A DNA stretch of 6,619 bases from Dehalococcoidia bacterium (GTDB lineage Bacteria > Chloroflexota > Dehalococcoidia > UBA2985): the NCBI GenBank assembly GCA_030740415.1, contig JASLXI010000051.1:1-6619 (forward strand). Reading direction: 5' to 3'. How positions within the stretch are numbered: position 1 is the first letter of the stretch; each line of letters starts with the position of its first letter. Below the pieces are notes generated by a model that saw nothing but the letters and a program-made list of their open reading frames with translations, did not search any database and was not told the origin of the DNA. Of this stretch, positions 1-5,641 are shown one piece after another. The position numbers and the translations under genes were made by a program.

Positions 1-652
1 CCGGCTCCGGAGTGCCTGAGCGGCGCACCCAGTCGTCGAAGTCGTGGGGAACCGAAGTGAGGGTGCTATCGGTAGCCTGGAAGCCGTTGGCATCCAGAAA
101 CGCCAGCCACTCGGACGGCGACAAGTTATGGACGTGGCTGGGGTCCCGCCGCTCCTCGACATCGTTCATCCAGAGGGCGGTTGAAGCGTCCTCCGGAGAC
201 GTCGTGTCCGCCATAATCAACACGGCTCCCGGCGCCAGAACACGGCGCCACTCTGCGACGGCCTTGCCCAGGTCAAGAAAATGGTGGGCCGCTATGCGGC
301 ATGTGAGCAGGTCCAGGGAACCGTCGGCGAAGGGAAGGTCCTCTGCAGCGGCCAGGGTGTAGCCCAGGTTTGTAATGCCGCGCTGTCCTGCCAAGGAACG
401 GGTCTCGGCGAGCATGGCCGGAGTGATGTCGGCAGCCACGACGTCATCGGTGTATGGCGCTATCGCGAAGGCAGTGAACCCAGTGCCTGTACCAATATCC
501 ACGGCTCTCTTGTACCGACCTCTGCCCACCCAGTCCTGGACCACCTGAAGGCTTTCACCTGAGCTATGAGTCAGGCTCTGGGCATAGAAGCGGGCCTGGC
601 GCCCAAACTGCTCCTGGGAACCGACTCGCGGGGCGTTTTCTTGAGTAGTCAC
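1..652 (-). CDS. Class I SAM-dependent methyltransferase (C-terminus cut by window edge)
   Basis: The minus strand is open for 217 codons from a GTG at 652 to the window edge, so the stop lies outside. The fold is a class I methyltransferase of the UbiE/YcgJ-like (Methyltransf_11) kind. Motif I, VDIGTGTGF, sits at about residues 51-59 and binds S-adenosylmethionine. An acidic residue follows at D75 in AADIT, then AEDLPFADGSLDLLTCR at 103-119 and a strand-loop VLAPGAVLIMADT at 138-150. The N-terminal stretch FYAQSLTHSSGESL (22-35) resembles the substrate-side cap seen in YcgJ-type enzymes. The methyl acceptor cannot be read from the sequence; small molecules are the usual substrates. GTG 652 is chosen because the codons upstream in this frame offer no ATG, GTG or TTG. 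No clear Shine-Dalgarno is visible, which fits coupling to mnmA, whose stop is 14 nt upstream on the same strand. Confidence 0.87.
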   Translation of the reverse strand, partial: MTTQENAPRVGSQEQFGRQARFYAQSLTHSSGESLQVVQDWVGRGRYKRAVDIGTGTGFTAFAIAPYTDDVVAADITPAMLAETRSLAGQRGITNLGYTLAAAEDLPFADGSLDLLTCRIAAHHFLDLGKAVAEWRRVLAPGAVLIMADTTSPEDASTALWMNDVEERRDPSHVHNLSPSEWLAFLDANGFQATDSTLTSVPHDFDDWVRRSGTPEP

Positions 653-666
653 GGATGGATAGTAGC

Positions 667-1767
667 TTATGGGGTGCGCGCTGGCAAGGGGTGCTTCACC
701 GCACCCTCTATGAATCCGCCGCCAAGGACCTCGTCACCCTGGTAGAAGACGACGGCCTGGCCGGGGGTGATAGCCCGCTGAGGCTCCTGGAAGCGTACTG
801 CCACCCAGTCATCGTGGGGTATCAGGGTGGCCCAGGCCAAGGATGACTTGTAGCGTATCTTAGCCTCCACTTCCACAGGGCATTCCGGAGAGACACCGGA
901 CAGGTAGTTGACGCCGCTGGCCCACAAGGTGCTCTGCAGCAGCTCCTCCACAGGTCCCACCACCACGCGGTTGCTCTCCCTGTCCAAAGACAGCACAAAC
1001 ATCGGCTCCTTCGAAAAGATGCCAAGACCACGACGCTGGCCAACGGTAAATTGCTCGATTCCCTGGTGCTGCCCCAGGACGTTGCCGTCGGTATCCGCAA
1101 TCTCCCCAGGCATCGACGCAAACCTTTCGGCAATGAAGGCACGGTAGTCGTTGGTGGGGATGAAACATATCTCCTGGCTATCGGGCTTGTCGGCCACAGG
1201 TAGGCCGGCTTCCCGGGCAATGTCCCGTATCTCCACCTTGGTATACATACCCACCGGCAGGAGGAGGTGCCGCACCTGGTGGGGTCGCAGGTTGAATAGG
1301 ACGTAGGACTGGTCCTTCAGGGAGTCGATTCCCTTGAGGAGCCGCGAATGGCCGTTGGAGGAGTCCAGGCGGGCATAGTGCCCCGTAGCAACGTAGTCGA
1401 TGTCCAGCGCGTGGGCCTTGTTCATGAGGAAATCAAACTTGATCTTGTCGTTGCAGGCCAGACATGGATGGGGCGTCCGGCCCAACTGGTACTCGCTGAC
1501 GAAGTAATCGATGACGTGGGCCTGGAACTCCTGCTGGAAGTTCATAACATAGTGTGGAGCGCCAATGATCTGGCACACCCGGCGGGCATCCTCCACGTCT
1601 TCAATGGTGCAGCAACTCCTGGAATGGCGCAGCGTATCAGGCTGATCGTCATTCCACAGCTTCATAGTCACGCCCACCACATCATAGCCCTCTGCCTTCA
1701 GTAGGTAGGCCGCTACCGAGGAGTCCACGCCTCCGCTCATAGCCACTGCGACCTTGCCCTTCCTCAC
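667..1767 (-). CDS. mnmA: tRNA-specific 2-thiouridylase MnmA
   Basis: This cytoplasmic enzyme adenylates and then thiolates wobble U34 of tRNA-Lys, tRNA-Glu and tRNA-Gln to give s2U34. The protein has 366 residues, normal for the family. The N-terminal PP-loop SGGVDSS is at 11-17, followed by GVTMKLW at 32-38, GRTPHPCLACN at 96-106, GHYAR at 129-133, KDQSYVLF at 151-158, DSQEICF at 196-202 and GQRRGLGI at 243-250 in the central domain. The C-terminal beta-barrel domain ends near residue 355. By alignment from memory with the E. coli enzyme, C105 and C201 are the catalytic pair. C102 replaces an Asp found there, giving a CxxC+C arrangement, and there is a further SCC at 51-53. The start is GTG at 1767: an in-frame TAA at 1773-1771 blocks any longer form, and the next Met (residue 10) would cut the PP-loop. 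It has its own promoter and probably leads a two-gene operon with the downstream methyltransferase. Confidence 0.97.
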   Translation of the reverse strand: MRKGKVAVAMSGGVDSSVAAYLLKAEGYDVVGVTMKLWNDDQPDTLRHSRSCCTIEDVEDARRVCQIIGAPHYVMNFQQEFQAHVIDYFVSEYQLGRTPHPCLACNDKIKFDFLMNKAHALDIDYVATGHYARLDSSNGHSRLLKGIDSLKDQSYVLFNLRPHQVRHLLLPVGMYTKVEIRDIAREAGLPVADKPDSQEICFIPTNDYRAFIAERFASMPGEIADTDGNVLGQHQGIEQFTVGQRRGLGIFSKEPMFVLSLDRESNRVVVGPVEELLQSTLWASGVNYLSGVSPECPVEVEAKIRYKSSLAWATLIPHDDWVAVRFQEPQRAITPGQAVVFYQGDEVLGGGFIEGAVKHPLPARTP

Positions 1768-1779
1768 TTTTTAGAAAAA

Positions 1780-1785
1780 CCTCCC
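1780..1785 (-). promoter_or_regulatory. Shine-Dalgarno of mnmA
   Basis: GGGAGG on the minus strand lies 12 nt before the GTG at 1767. The spacing is on the long side, but this is the only purine-rich anti-16S match upstream. Together with the in-frame TAA at 1773-1771 it supports the GTG start. Confidence 0.6.
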
Positions 1786-1800
1786 AAAAATATACATTCG

Positions 1801-1829
1801 AGGATAACGATACGACCGAGGGCAGTCAA
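1801..1829 (-). promoter_or_regulatory. Predicted sigma70-type promoter for mnmA
   Basis: On the minus strand a -35 box TTGACT (1829-1824, 5 of 6 consensus bases) is followed by a 17-nt spacer and a -10 box TATCCT (1806-1801, 4 of 6). Transcription would start near 1794, leaving a leader of about 27 nt that contains the Shine-Dalgarno. This is a consensus match only; no start-site data. Confidence 0.55.
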
Positions 1830-1850
1830 GCCAGTAGATGAGGTATCGTT
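1806..1850. repeat. 8-bp perfect inverted repeat in the mnmA/rsfS divergent promoter region
   Basis: AACGATAC at 1806-1813 is the exact reverse complement of GTATCGTT at 1843-1850, with 29 nt between the arms. The left arm sits in the spacer and edge of the mnmA -10 box. The right arm overlaps the first two bases of the rsfS -35 box. The placement suggests an operator shared by the two promoters, but an 8-bp match in a region this size could arise by chance (very roughly one time in fifteen). No regulator gene is nearby. Confidence 0.4.
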
Positions 1851-1877
1851 GACCCCTTCCTAGTAACAAAGTAAACT
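1849..1877 (+). promoter_or_regulatory. Predicted sigma70-type promoter for rsfS
   Basis: A -35 box TTGACC (1849-1854, 5 of 6) is followed by a 17-nt spacer and a -10 box TAAACT (1872-1877, 4 of 6). The expected start point, about 7 nt past the -10 box, falls at 1883-1886, on or next to the rsfS ATG. There is no Shine-Dalgarno between the promoter and the start codon. The pair therefore predicts a leaderless message. Confidence 0.55.
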
Positions 1878-1885
1878 TAACATGG

Positions 1886-2248
1886 ATGACAGAGAAGACT
1901 CAACTCGCAGCAGCCGAGGCAGCCCGTCTGGCGGTGGATGTGGCCTCCGAGATGCAGGCCACGAACATCGTGATGCTGGACATGCGGGGGCCCTTTGGCT
2001 TCACCAATTACTTCGTTATCCTCACCGCGGAGAGTCGCCGCCAGATGCAGGCACTGCTGGAAGACATAGATCAGGCCCTAGAAAACGCGGGGATGACCCT
2101 ACACCATAAGGAAGGCACCCCCGATGGCGGATGGGTACTAATGGACTACGGCGATATGGTAATCCATGTGTTCGCTCCGGAGGAGAGAGAGTACTACCAC
2201 CTAGAACAACTCTGGTCTCAGGCACCCGTCATGTTCAGGGTCCAGTGA
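1886..2248 (+). CDS. rsfS: Ribosomal silencing factor RsfS (Iojap/YbeB family)
   Basis: RsfS binds ribosomal protein uL14 on the 50S subunit and blocks joining with 30S, lowering translation when nutrients are short. The protein has 120 residues, within the normal range. Family hallmarks are NYFVILTAESRRQ at 41-53, HHKEGTPDGGWVLMDYGDM at 73-91, VIHVF at 92-96 and REYYHLEQLW at 101-110, which covers nearly the whole single domain. ATG 1886 keeps the full N-terminal helix. An overlapping ATG at 1882 is in another frame and opens only a shadow reading frame. No Shine-Dalgarno precedes 1886, and the promoter lies so close that the mRNA may begin at the start codon. The gene is divergent from mnmA and converges on ndk, with a 14-bp overlap of the two 3' ends. 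It stands alone here, away from the nadD neighbour that is common in other bacteria. Confidence 0.96.
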   Translation: MTEKTQLAAAEAARLAVDVASEMQATNIVMLDMRGPFGFTNYFVILTAESRRQMQALLEDIDQALENAGMTLHHKEGTPDGGWVLMDYGDMVIHVFAPEEREYYHLEQLWSQAPVMFRVQ

Positions 2249-2693
2249 TCCAACGATCCACGTCCCGCTCGTAGCTCAGAATCTCGTTGGGCGAGAAGAA
2301 GAAGCTTATTTCCTGAGCTGCGGTCTCTGTGGAGTCAGAACCATGGACGAGGTTCCGCCCGATATCCACCCCCAAGTCGCCACGCACGGTCCCAGGTTGG
2401 GCCTTGAGGGGGTCGGTGACACCCATAGTATTGCGCACCATTTCCACCGCACTGCGCCCCTCCAGCACCATCGCGACCACAGGGCCCGATGTGATGAAGT
2501 CCACCAACCCATCGAAGAAGGGCTTGCCTTCATGGACGCCATAATGTTTCATGGCCATATCCCTAGAGACGTGGAGCATTTTCATAGCCGCTATTCGGAG
2601 GCCACGGGCCTCCAGTCTCGAGATAATGGTGCCACTGAGTCCGCGTTGCACACCATCGGGCTTCACCAAGACGAGGGTTCTTTCTATGCTCAA
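2235..2693 (-). CDS. ndk: Nucleoside diphosphate kinase
   Basis: Ndk moves the gamma phosphate from ATP to other (d)NDPs through a phosphohistidine and keeps NTP pools balanced in the cytoplasm. The 152 residues match the family. Visible landmarks are TLVLVKPDGVQRG at 6-18 (K11), HYGVHEGKPFF at 50-60, RNTMGVTDP at 87-95 (R87), GTVRGDLG at 101-108 (R104) and NLVHGSDS at 114-121 with the phospho-accepting H117. The start is TTG at 2693, decided by a strong AGGAG six nt upstream and by the canonical N-terminus that follows. The gene sits 59 nt after tsaB on the same strand and is probably the last gene of the thiL-tsaE-tsaB-ndk series. Its last 14 bp overlap rsfS tail to tail, so no intergenic terminator exists there. 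Confidence 0.97.
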   Translation of the reverse strand: MSIERTLVLVKPDGVQRGLSGTIISRLEARGLRIAAMKMLHVSRDMAMKHYGVHEGKPFFDGLVDFITSGPVVAMVLEGRSAVEMVRNTMGVTDPLKAQPGTVRGDLGVDIGRNLVHGSDSTETAAQEISFFFSPNEILSYERDVDRWITGP

Positions 2694-2698
2694 TGGTT

Positions 2699-2706
2699 TC
2701 TCCTCT
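2699..2706 (-). promoter_or_regulatory. Shine-Dalgarno of ndk, supporting a TTG start
   Basis: AGAGGAGA on the minus strand, with its AGGAG core (2704-2700) six nt before TTG 2693. Strong match and ideal spacing make TTG the start; no ATG or GTG is better placed. The rest of the 59-nt gap after tsaB is purine-rich on this strand and shows no convincing promoter. Confidence 0.7.
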
Positions 2707-2752
2707 TTTTCAGACTATTTTTCGGATTGATTTTCTTTCTCCATCACCAATA

Positions 2753-3436
2753 CTATTTAGGAGGGCGTGGCGCTGTTATAGAGGGACGACGGAGATACAG
2801 GGGCTCCAAGCTGTAGATATCGTCTTGCTCGCCCTGTCGAAAGCGCTGATACCCCATTTGCGCAAGAGTGCCAGGCCATCGGGTGGGCAGCGATTCTTGC
2901 GCCATCACGGCTTTTTCACCCAGACTCTCTTGCAGTGTCTGGGCATGGAGAGAAATACCCTCACCACAAAAGAGGGTGTGTTGCTGAACCACAGTGCACA
3001 GTTCCTCCAGAGTCATTGTCCACTCTTGGCCAAGCTTGTTCCACTGGCCTTGCACCAGGGCGTACATGGCCATCGCTACCTCGCCACGACCTATGTCTAA
3101 AAGGGAGCAGACATTCAGTCCCTGGTCTCTATAAGGATAGGCCTCGATATCCAAGGTATTTAAGGCTACCAGGGGGATGCCAAGGGAGAGTCCAAGGCCT
3201 TTGGCGGTGCTCAGACCCACTCTGAGGGCGCTGAACCCCCCCGGACCAATAGCTATGACGATGCACTCCAAGTCTCGGACACCTACGTCAGCCGTTTTCA
3301 ATATATACTCTACGGCAGGGAGAAGCTCCACAGAATGGTTCTGCCGTGAGAACCAGGAGTACTCCGTGATTACCGCTCCCTCCCGGGACAGGCACACGCT
3401 TGCGTATCTGGTGGAGGTGTCTATGGATAGTTCCAT
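2753..3436 (-). CDS. tsaB: tRNA threonylcarbamoyladenosine biosynthesis protein TsaB (YeaZ)
   Basis: TsaB is the scaffold partner of TsaD in making t6A at position 37 of ANN-decoding tRNAs, together with TsaC and TsaE. At 227 residues it has normal length. Signs are the ASKHA-fold N-terminus with IDTSTRYASV at 5-14, NHSVELLP at 33-40, IGPGGFSALRVGLSTAKGLG at 63-82 (the family GPGSFTGLR region, here with a conservative change), VALNTLD at 90-96 and the C-terminal LEPLYLRRPS at 210-219. As in other TsaB proteins the ATP-binding metal ligands of TsaD are missing, so it is not a catalytic subunit. ATG 3436 gives the usual very short lead into IDTST. Its Shine-Dalgarno is weak. It follows tsaE after a 94-nt gap that holds a short repeat. 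rimI and tsaD, frequent neighbours elsewhere, are absent from the window. Confidence 0.95.
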   Translation of the reverse strand: MELSIDTSTRYASVCLSREGAVITEYSWFSRQNHSVELLPAVEYILKTADVGVRDLECIVIAIGPGGFSALRVGLSTAKGLGLSLGIPLVALNTLDIEAYPYRDQGLNVCSLLDIGRGEVAMAMYALVQGQWNKLGQEWTMTLEELCTVVQQHTLFCGEGISLHAQTLQESLGEKAVMAQESLPTRWPGTLAQMGYQRFRQGEQDDIYSLEPLYLRRPSITAPRPPK

Positions 3437-3460
3437 GTTTTTCTTAACAGGGCAGGGCGT

Positions 3461-3489
3461 GCCCCTTCGGCTTCGCTCAGGACAGACTC
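3461..3489. repeat. Candidate dispersed short repeat between tsaE and tsaB
   Basis: The plus strand contains CCTTCGGCTTCGCTCAGGAC followed by AGACTC. I recognise this type as a short intergenic repeat (forms like TGTCCTGAGCGAAG-CGAAGGG) scattered through Chloroflexota and some other environmental genomes. The window has no second copy, so repeat status rests on memory. The flanking bases can form two small 4-bp stems (AGGG/CCCT). It accounts for part of the 94-nt gap in an otherwise tight operon. Confidence 0.4.
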
Positions 3490-3530
3490 CAGGGCTTCAC
3501 CCCTCTGCACTCCCACTTCATCATCACCCA

Positions 3531-4028
3531 CTACCCTCTTTTTCTAGAAGGGCTACGCTTGCCCAACCCGCCCTGCACCAGCGACACCAGCCTCTCGTAG
3601 CGTTCACCCTGGGGCTCCAGACGCAAGAGGCGCTCGTTTTCGCCCTCGTAGTCCAGGATTATCCGTAGGAAGGCCTGAGGAAACGTTTCAATGGCCTTGT
3701 CGGCCCACTCTATCACGGATACCCCATCGCCTGCCAGGTACTCATCGAGCCCCAGGTCAACGATTTCGGCAACATGGTCGAGCCGATAGATGTCGATGTG
3801 ATATAAGGGAAGCCGACCCTGATGAATGGAGACTAGGACAAAGGTTGGACTCCTCACGTACCCCTGAATCCCCAACCCTCTTGCTATTCCCTGGGCGAAA
3901 CAGGTCTTACCCGCGCCTAGATCGCCGCACAGAAGCAGGATATCGCCAGGCTCGACATGACGGCCCAACAAGGCGCCGATGCGCCTAGTCTCACCAGGAG
4001 AGTGGCTTCTCAGGACTAGAGGTGGCAT
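3531..4028 (-). CDS. tsaE: tRNA threonylcarbamoyladenosine biosynthesis ATPase TsaE (YjeE)
   Basis: TsaE is the small P-loop ATPase that binds the TsaB-TsaD complex and resets it for repeated t6A synthesis. The protein has 165 residues, in the family range. It shows the P-loop GDLGAGKT at 35-42, SPTFVLVSIH at 60-69, YHIDIYRL at 76-83, DEYLAGDGVSVIEWADK at 95-111 (switch region and the conserved EWADK with E107) and a short basic tail, GKRSPSRKRG, at 156-165 that is not part of the conserved domain. ATG 4028 directly follows the thiL stop (TAA then ATG, no gap), so translation is likely coupled. Only a weak CAGG lies before the start. tsaB follows 94 nt downstream on the same strand, which agrees with their joint role. 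Confidence 0.96.
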   Translation of the reverse strand: MPPLVLRSHSPGETRRIGALLGRHVEPGDILLLCGDLGAGKTCFAQGIARGLGIQGYVRSPTFVLVSIHQGRLPLYHIDIYRLDHVAEIVDLGLDEYLAGDGVSVIEWADKAIETFPQAFLRIILDYEGENERLLRLEPQGERYERLVSLVQGGLGKRSPSRKRG

Positions 4029-5033
4029 TTACCTGAAATGATCCCAGCCACGTCGATCTAAGTGTACCTCCACTCCCCCTTCATCCAGTACTTGGACCTT
4101 GCCGGGGTTATCGGCCACTATGCGGCCAAGGGCGGCGGCACATGGACTGAGCCGTGTTAGTACCTCGGAGACGACCTCTTCCTTGCCCGTGAACAGAAGC
4201 TCGTAGTCCTCTCCACCGTTGAGTGCAAGCTGGAGACAGTGCCGAGGAAAGGTGTCCTTGAGAAATGAGTCTACGGGCACCTGGCCGGCATGGATGATGG
4301 CACCAACCCCACTGCTGTTGCACATCTTGGCGAGATCAGCCATCAGGCCGTCACTGATGTCCATCGCGGCCTTTACACCACCCTGAACCAACACCTGGCC
4401 TGCCTGGACCCTGGGAATGGGGCGGTTGTGGGCCTGGAGCAAATGGTTACCTTGCGCTCCGTGCTGTTCGGCACCCTGCAAGAGAAATTGAAGTCCGCCC
4501 GCAGCACAGCCCAGGGGGCCGGTGACGGCGACCACGTCGCCAGGTTCAGCTTCCTGACGAGTTAGGACCCGCCCCACTGCAACCCCTGTCATGGCAACGG
4601 TGATGAATGTGACAGGCGATTGCACCATGTCTCCACCGACGATCTGACATCGGTATTCCTGGCAGGCAGAGAGCATGCCACGATATAGCGCATGGATGTC
4701 CTCGACTGCGGTTTCGGGCTGAAGTCCAAGGGTCACCAGAGCGTAGAGGGGTGAACCTCCCATGGCCGCGATGTCGCTCAAGTTGACGACCAGGGCTTTC
4801 CACCCTAGGTCTTCCCATGATATGAGGTCGTGGCGAAAATGGATTCCATCCACCAGGGTGTCCGTGGTCGCCAACTCCGTTCCCTCTATAGTGCGCCAGG
4901 CGGCCGCGTCATCGCCGATGCCCAGCAGCAGAGGAAATGCCGTCTCCGATTGTTGCTTTGACTGACAAACCAACTCCCGGAGCGACTGGATGAGACCGAA
5001 CTCCCCTATTTCTCGTACCTTCACAGTCTGCAT
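4029..5033 (-). CDS. thiL: Thiamine-monophosphate kinase ThiL
   Basis: ThiL phosphorylates thiamine monophosphate with ATP to give thiamine diphosphate, the last step of cofactor synthesis. The protein has 334 residues and the AIRS-kinase fold in full. Motifs are GIGDDAA at 38-44, TTDTLVDGIHF at 56-66, KALVVNLSDIAAMGG at 79-93 (metal and nucleotide site), GGDMVQSP at 133-140, MDISDGLMADL at 224-234 and NGGEDYELLF at 272-281. The reading frame stays open upstream to 5405, but ATG 5033 is chosen: GGTGA lies 7 nt before it, MQTVKVREIGEFGLI is the usual ThiL N-terminus, and the extra upstream frame is antisense to the tautomerase gene and has no protein-like character. It is the first gene of the thiL-tsaE-tsaB-ndk series. 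No TPP riboswitch pattern is visible upstream. Confidence 0.96.
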   Translation of the reverse strand: MQTVKVREIGEFGLIQSLRELVCQSKQQSETAFPLLLGIGDDAAAWRTIEGTELATTDTLVDGIHFRHDLISWEDLGWKALVVNLSDIAAMGGSPLYALVTLGLQPETAVEDIHALYRGMLSACQEYRCQIVGGDMVQSPVTFITVAMTGVAVGRVLTRQEAEPGDVVAVTGPLGCAAGGLQFLLQGAEQHGAQGNHLLQAHNRPIPRVQAGQVLVQGGVKAAMDISDGLMADLAKMCNSSGVGAIIHAGQVPVDSFLKDTFPRHCLQLALNGGEDYELLFTGKEEVVSEVLTRLSPCAAALGRIVADNPGKVQVLDEGGVEVHLDRRGWDHFR

Positions 5034-5069
5034 TATATCTTCACCAAATCTGGGCCACAAGGGAATTGT

Positions 5070-5100
5070 TCTATATTGCGCATGCCATATGTTGGAGCAA
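5070..5100 (-). promoter_or_regulatory. Weak candidate promoter for the thiL operon
   Basis: The minus strand has TTGCTC (5100-5095), a 19-nt spacer and TATAGA (5075-5070), about 37 nt before the thiL ATG. Both boxes and the spacer depart from consensus. It is listed because it is the best candidate in the 168-nt divergent gap between thiL and the tautomerase gene, where a thiL promoter is expected. Confidence 0.25.
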
Positions 5101-5152
5101 GCTGGGCATTTACGGTGCGAGCGGTAACCTATGGTAAAAGGGAAAGACCGTT

Positions 5153-5158
5153 TATACT
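5153..5158 (+). promoter_or_regulatory. Candidate -10 box for the tautomerase gene
   Basis: TATACT matches the -10 consensus at 5 of 6 bases. It would start transcription near 5165, giving a leader of about 37 nt that includes the strong Shine-Dalgarno. No acceptable -35 box lies 16-18 nt upstream, so either an activator is needed or the call is wrong. Confidence 0.35.
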
Positions 5159-5188
5159 GGGATAACCATCCAACGCGCCGATCATCAG

Positions 5189-5196
5189 AAGGAGGT
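5189..5196 (+). promoter_or_regulatory. Near-perfect Shine-Dalgarno of the tautomerase gene
   Basis: AAGGAGGT, a full match to the 16S anti-Shine-Dalgarno, lies 5 nt before ATG 5202. It is one of the strongest ribosome sites in the window and fixes the start of this small gene. Confidence 0.85.
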
Positions 5197-5201
5197 TTAG
5201 C

Positions 5202-5387
5202 ATGCCCATAGTTAAGGTAGAGTTGTGGACGGGAAGGACCCAAGAACAAAAGGCTGAGCTCGCTCAAGCCATCACAGATGCAGTAGTAAACATCGCGCGT
5301 ACTACACCCGATGAGACCGTCGTAATTTTCCAAGACGTAGCCAAGGAGAACTGGGCCAAAGCTGGAAAGATGGCCTCCGAGTGGTGA
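5202..5387 (+). CDS. 4-oxalocrotonate tautomerase family protein
   Basis: A 61-residue protein of the tautomerase superfamily, which uses the N-terminal proline, freed by Met removal, as a general base in keto-enol tautomerisation. The protein starts MPIVKVELWTGRTQEQK, so Pro1 and Arg11 (mature numbering) are in place. The family beta-alpha-beta layout is clear, with a helix at about 13-31 and a second strand TVVIFQDV at 38-45. Against Pseudomonas 4-OT, recalled from memory, position 39 is Val instead of the catalytic Arg and position 50 is Trp instead of Phe (ENWAKAG). Canonical 2-hydroxymuconate tautomerase activity is therefore doubtful and the substrate unknown. Members of this size form hexamers. 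The gene stands alone, divergent from thiL, with a very strong Shine-Dalgarno. No aromatic-degradation genes are adjacent in the window. Confidence 0.9.
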   Translation: MPIVKVELWTGRTQEQKAELAQAITDAVVNIARTTPDETVVIFQDVAKENWAKAGKMASEW

Positions 5388-5490
5388 TACTAACCCGTGC
5401 CTCACCCTACAGAGGAACTAACGCACAAAATCGTGGCGAATTGCCGAAATCGTAGCTGTCGAAGATACAATTTGCGGTTGTTGAAAACAC

Positions 5491-5519
5491 TTGACACAGA
5501 TTGTATTCCGTGTTAGTTT
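5491..5519 (+). promoter_or_regulatory. Promoter of the tRNA-Lys/tRNA-Leu unit
   Basis: A perfect -35 box TTGACA (5491-5496), a 17-nt spacer and an extended -10 element TGTTAGTTT (TG at 5511-5512, hexamer 5514-5519). The hexamer matches only 3 of 6 consensus bases, but the TG and the perfect -35 compensate. Start is expected near 5526, about 30 nt before tRNA-Lys. The stretch 5388-5490 between the tautomerase stop and this promoter shows no gene, no clear terminator and no other signal. Confidence 0.6.
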
Positions 5520-5556
5520 CGCTGTGGTTTTCGAGCGTACCACCAAGAAGGCACAG

Positions 5557-5629
<73 letters not shown>

Positions 5630-5641
5630 CGAAGAAATGGT

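Noticed and set aside
12..562. Plus-strand reading frames of 116 and 93 codons opposite the methyltransferase.
   Set aside because: They are low-complexity, Arg/Ser-rich shadows of a clear methyltransferase on the other strand.
1882..2109. Overlapping ATG at 1882 opening a 75-codon frame within rsfS.
   Set aside because: It is in a different frame from the conserved RsfS protein, and its product is Gly/Arg/Ser-rich noise.
2343..3100. Plus-strand reading frames of 157 and 135 codons opposite ndk and tsaB.
   Set aside because: Their composition is not protein-like, and both opposite-strand genes are well conserved families.
5034..5405. The thiL frame stays open upstream on the minus strand, which could suggest a protein 124 residues longer.
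   Set aside because: The extension is antisense to the tautomerase gene, reads as unstructured non-family sequence, and the canonical ThiL start at 5033 has a Shine-Dalgarno.
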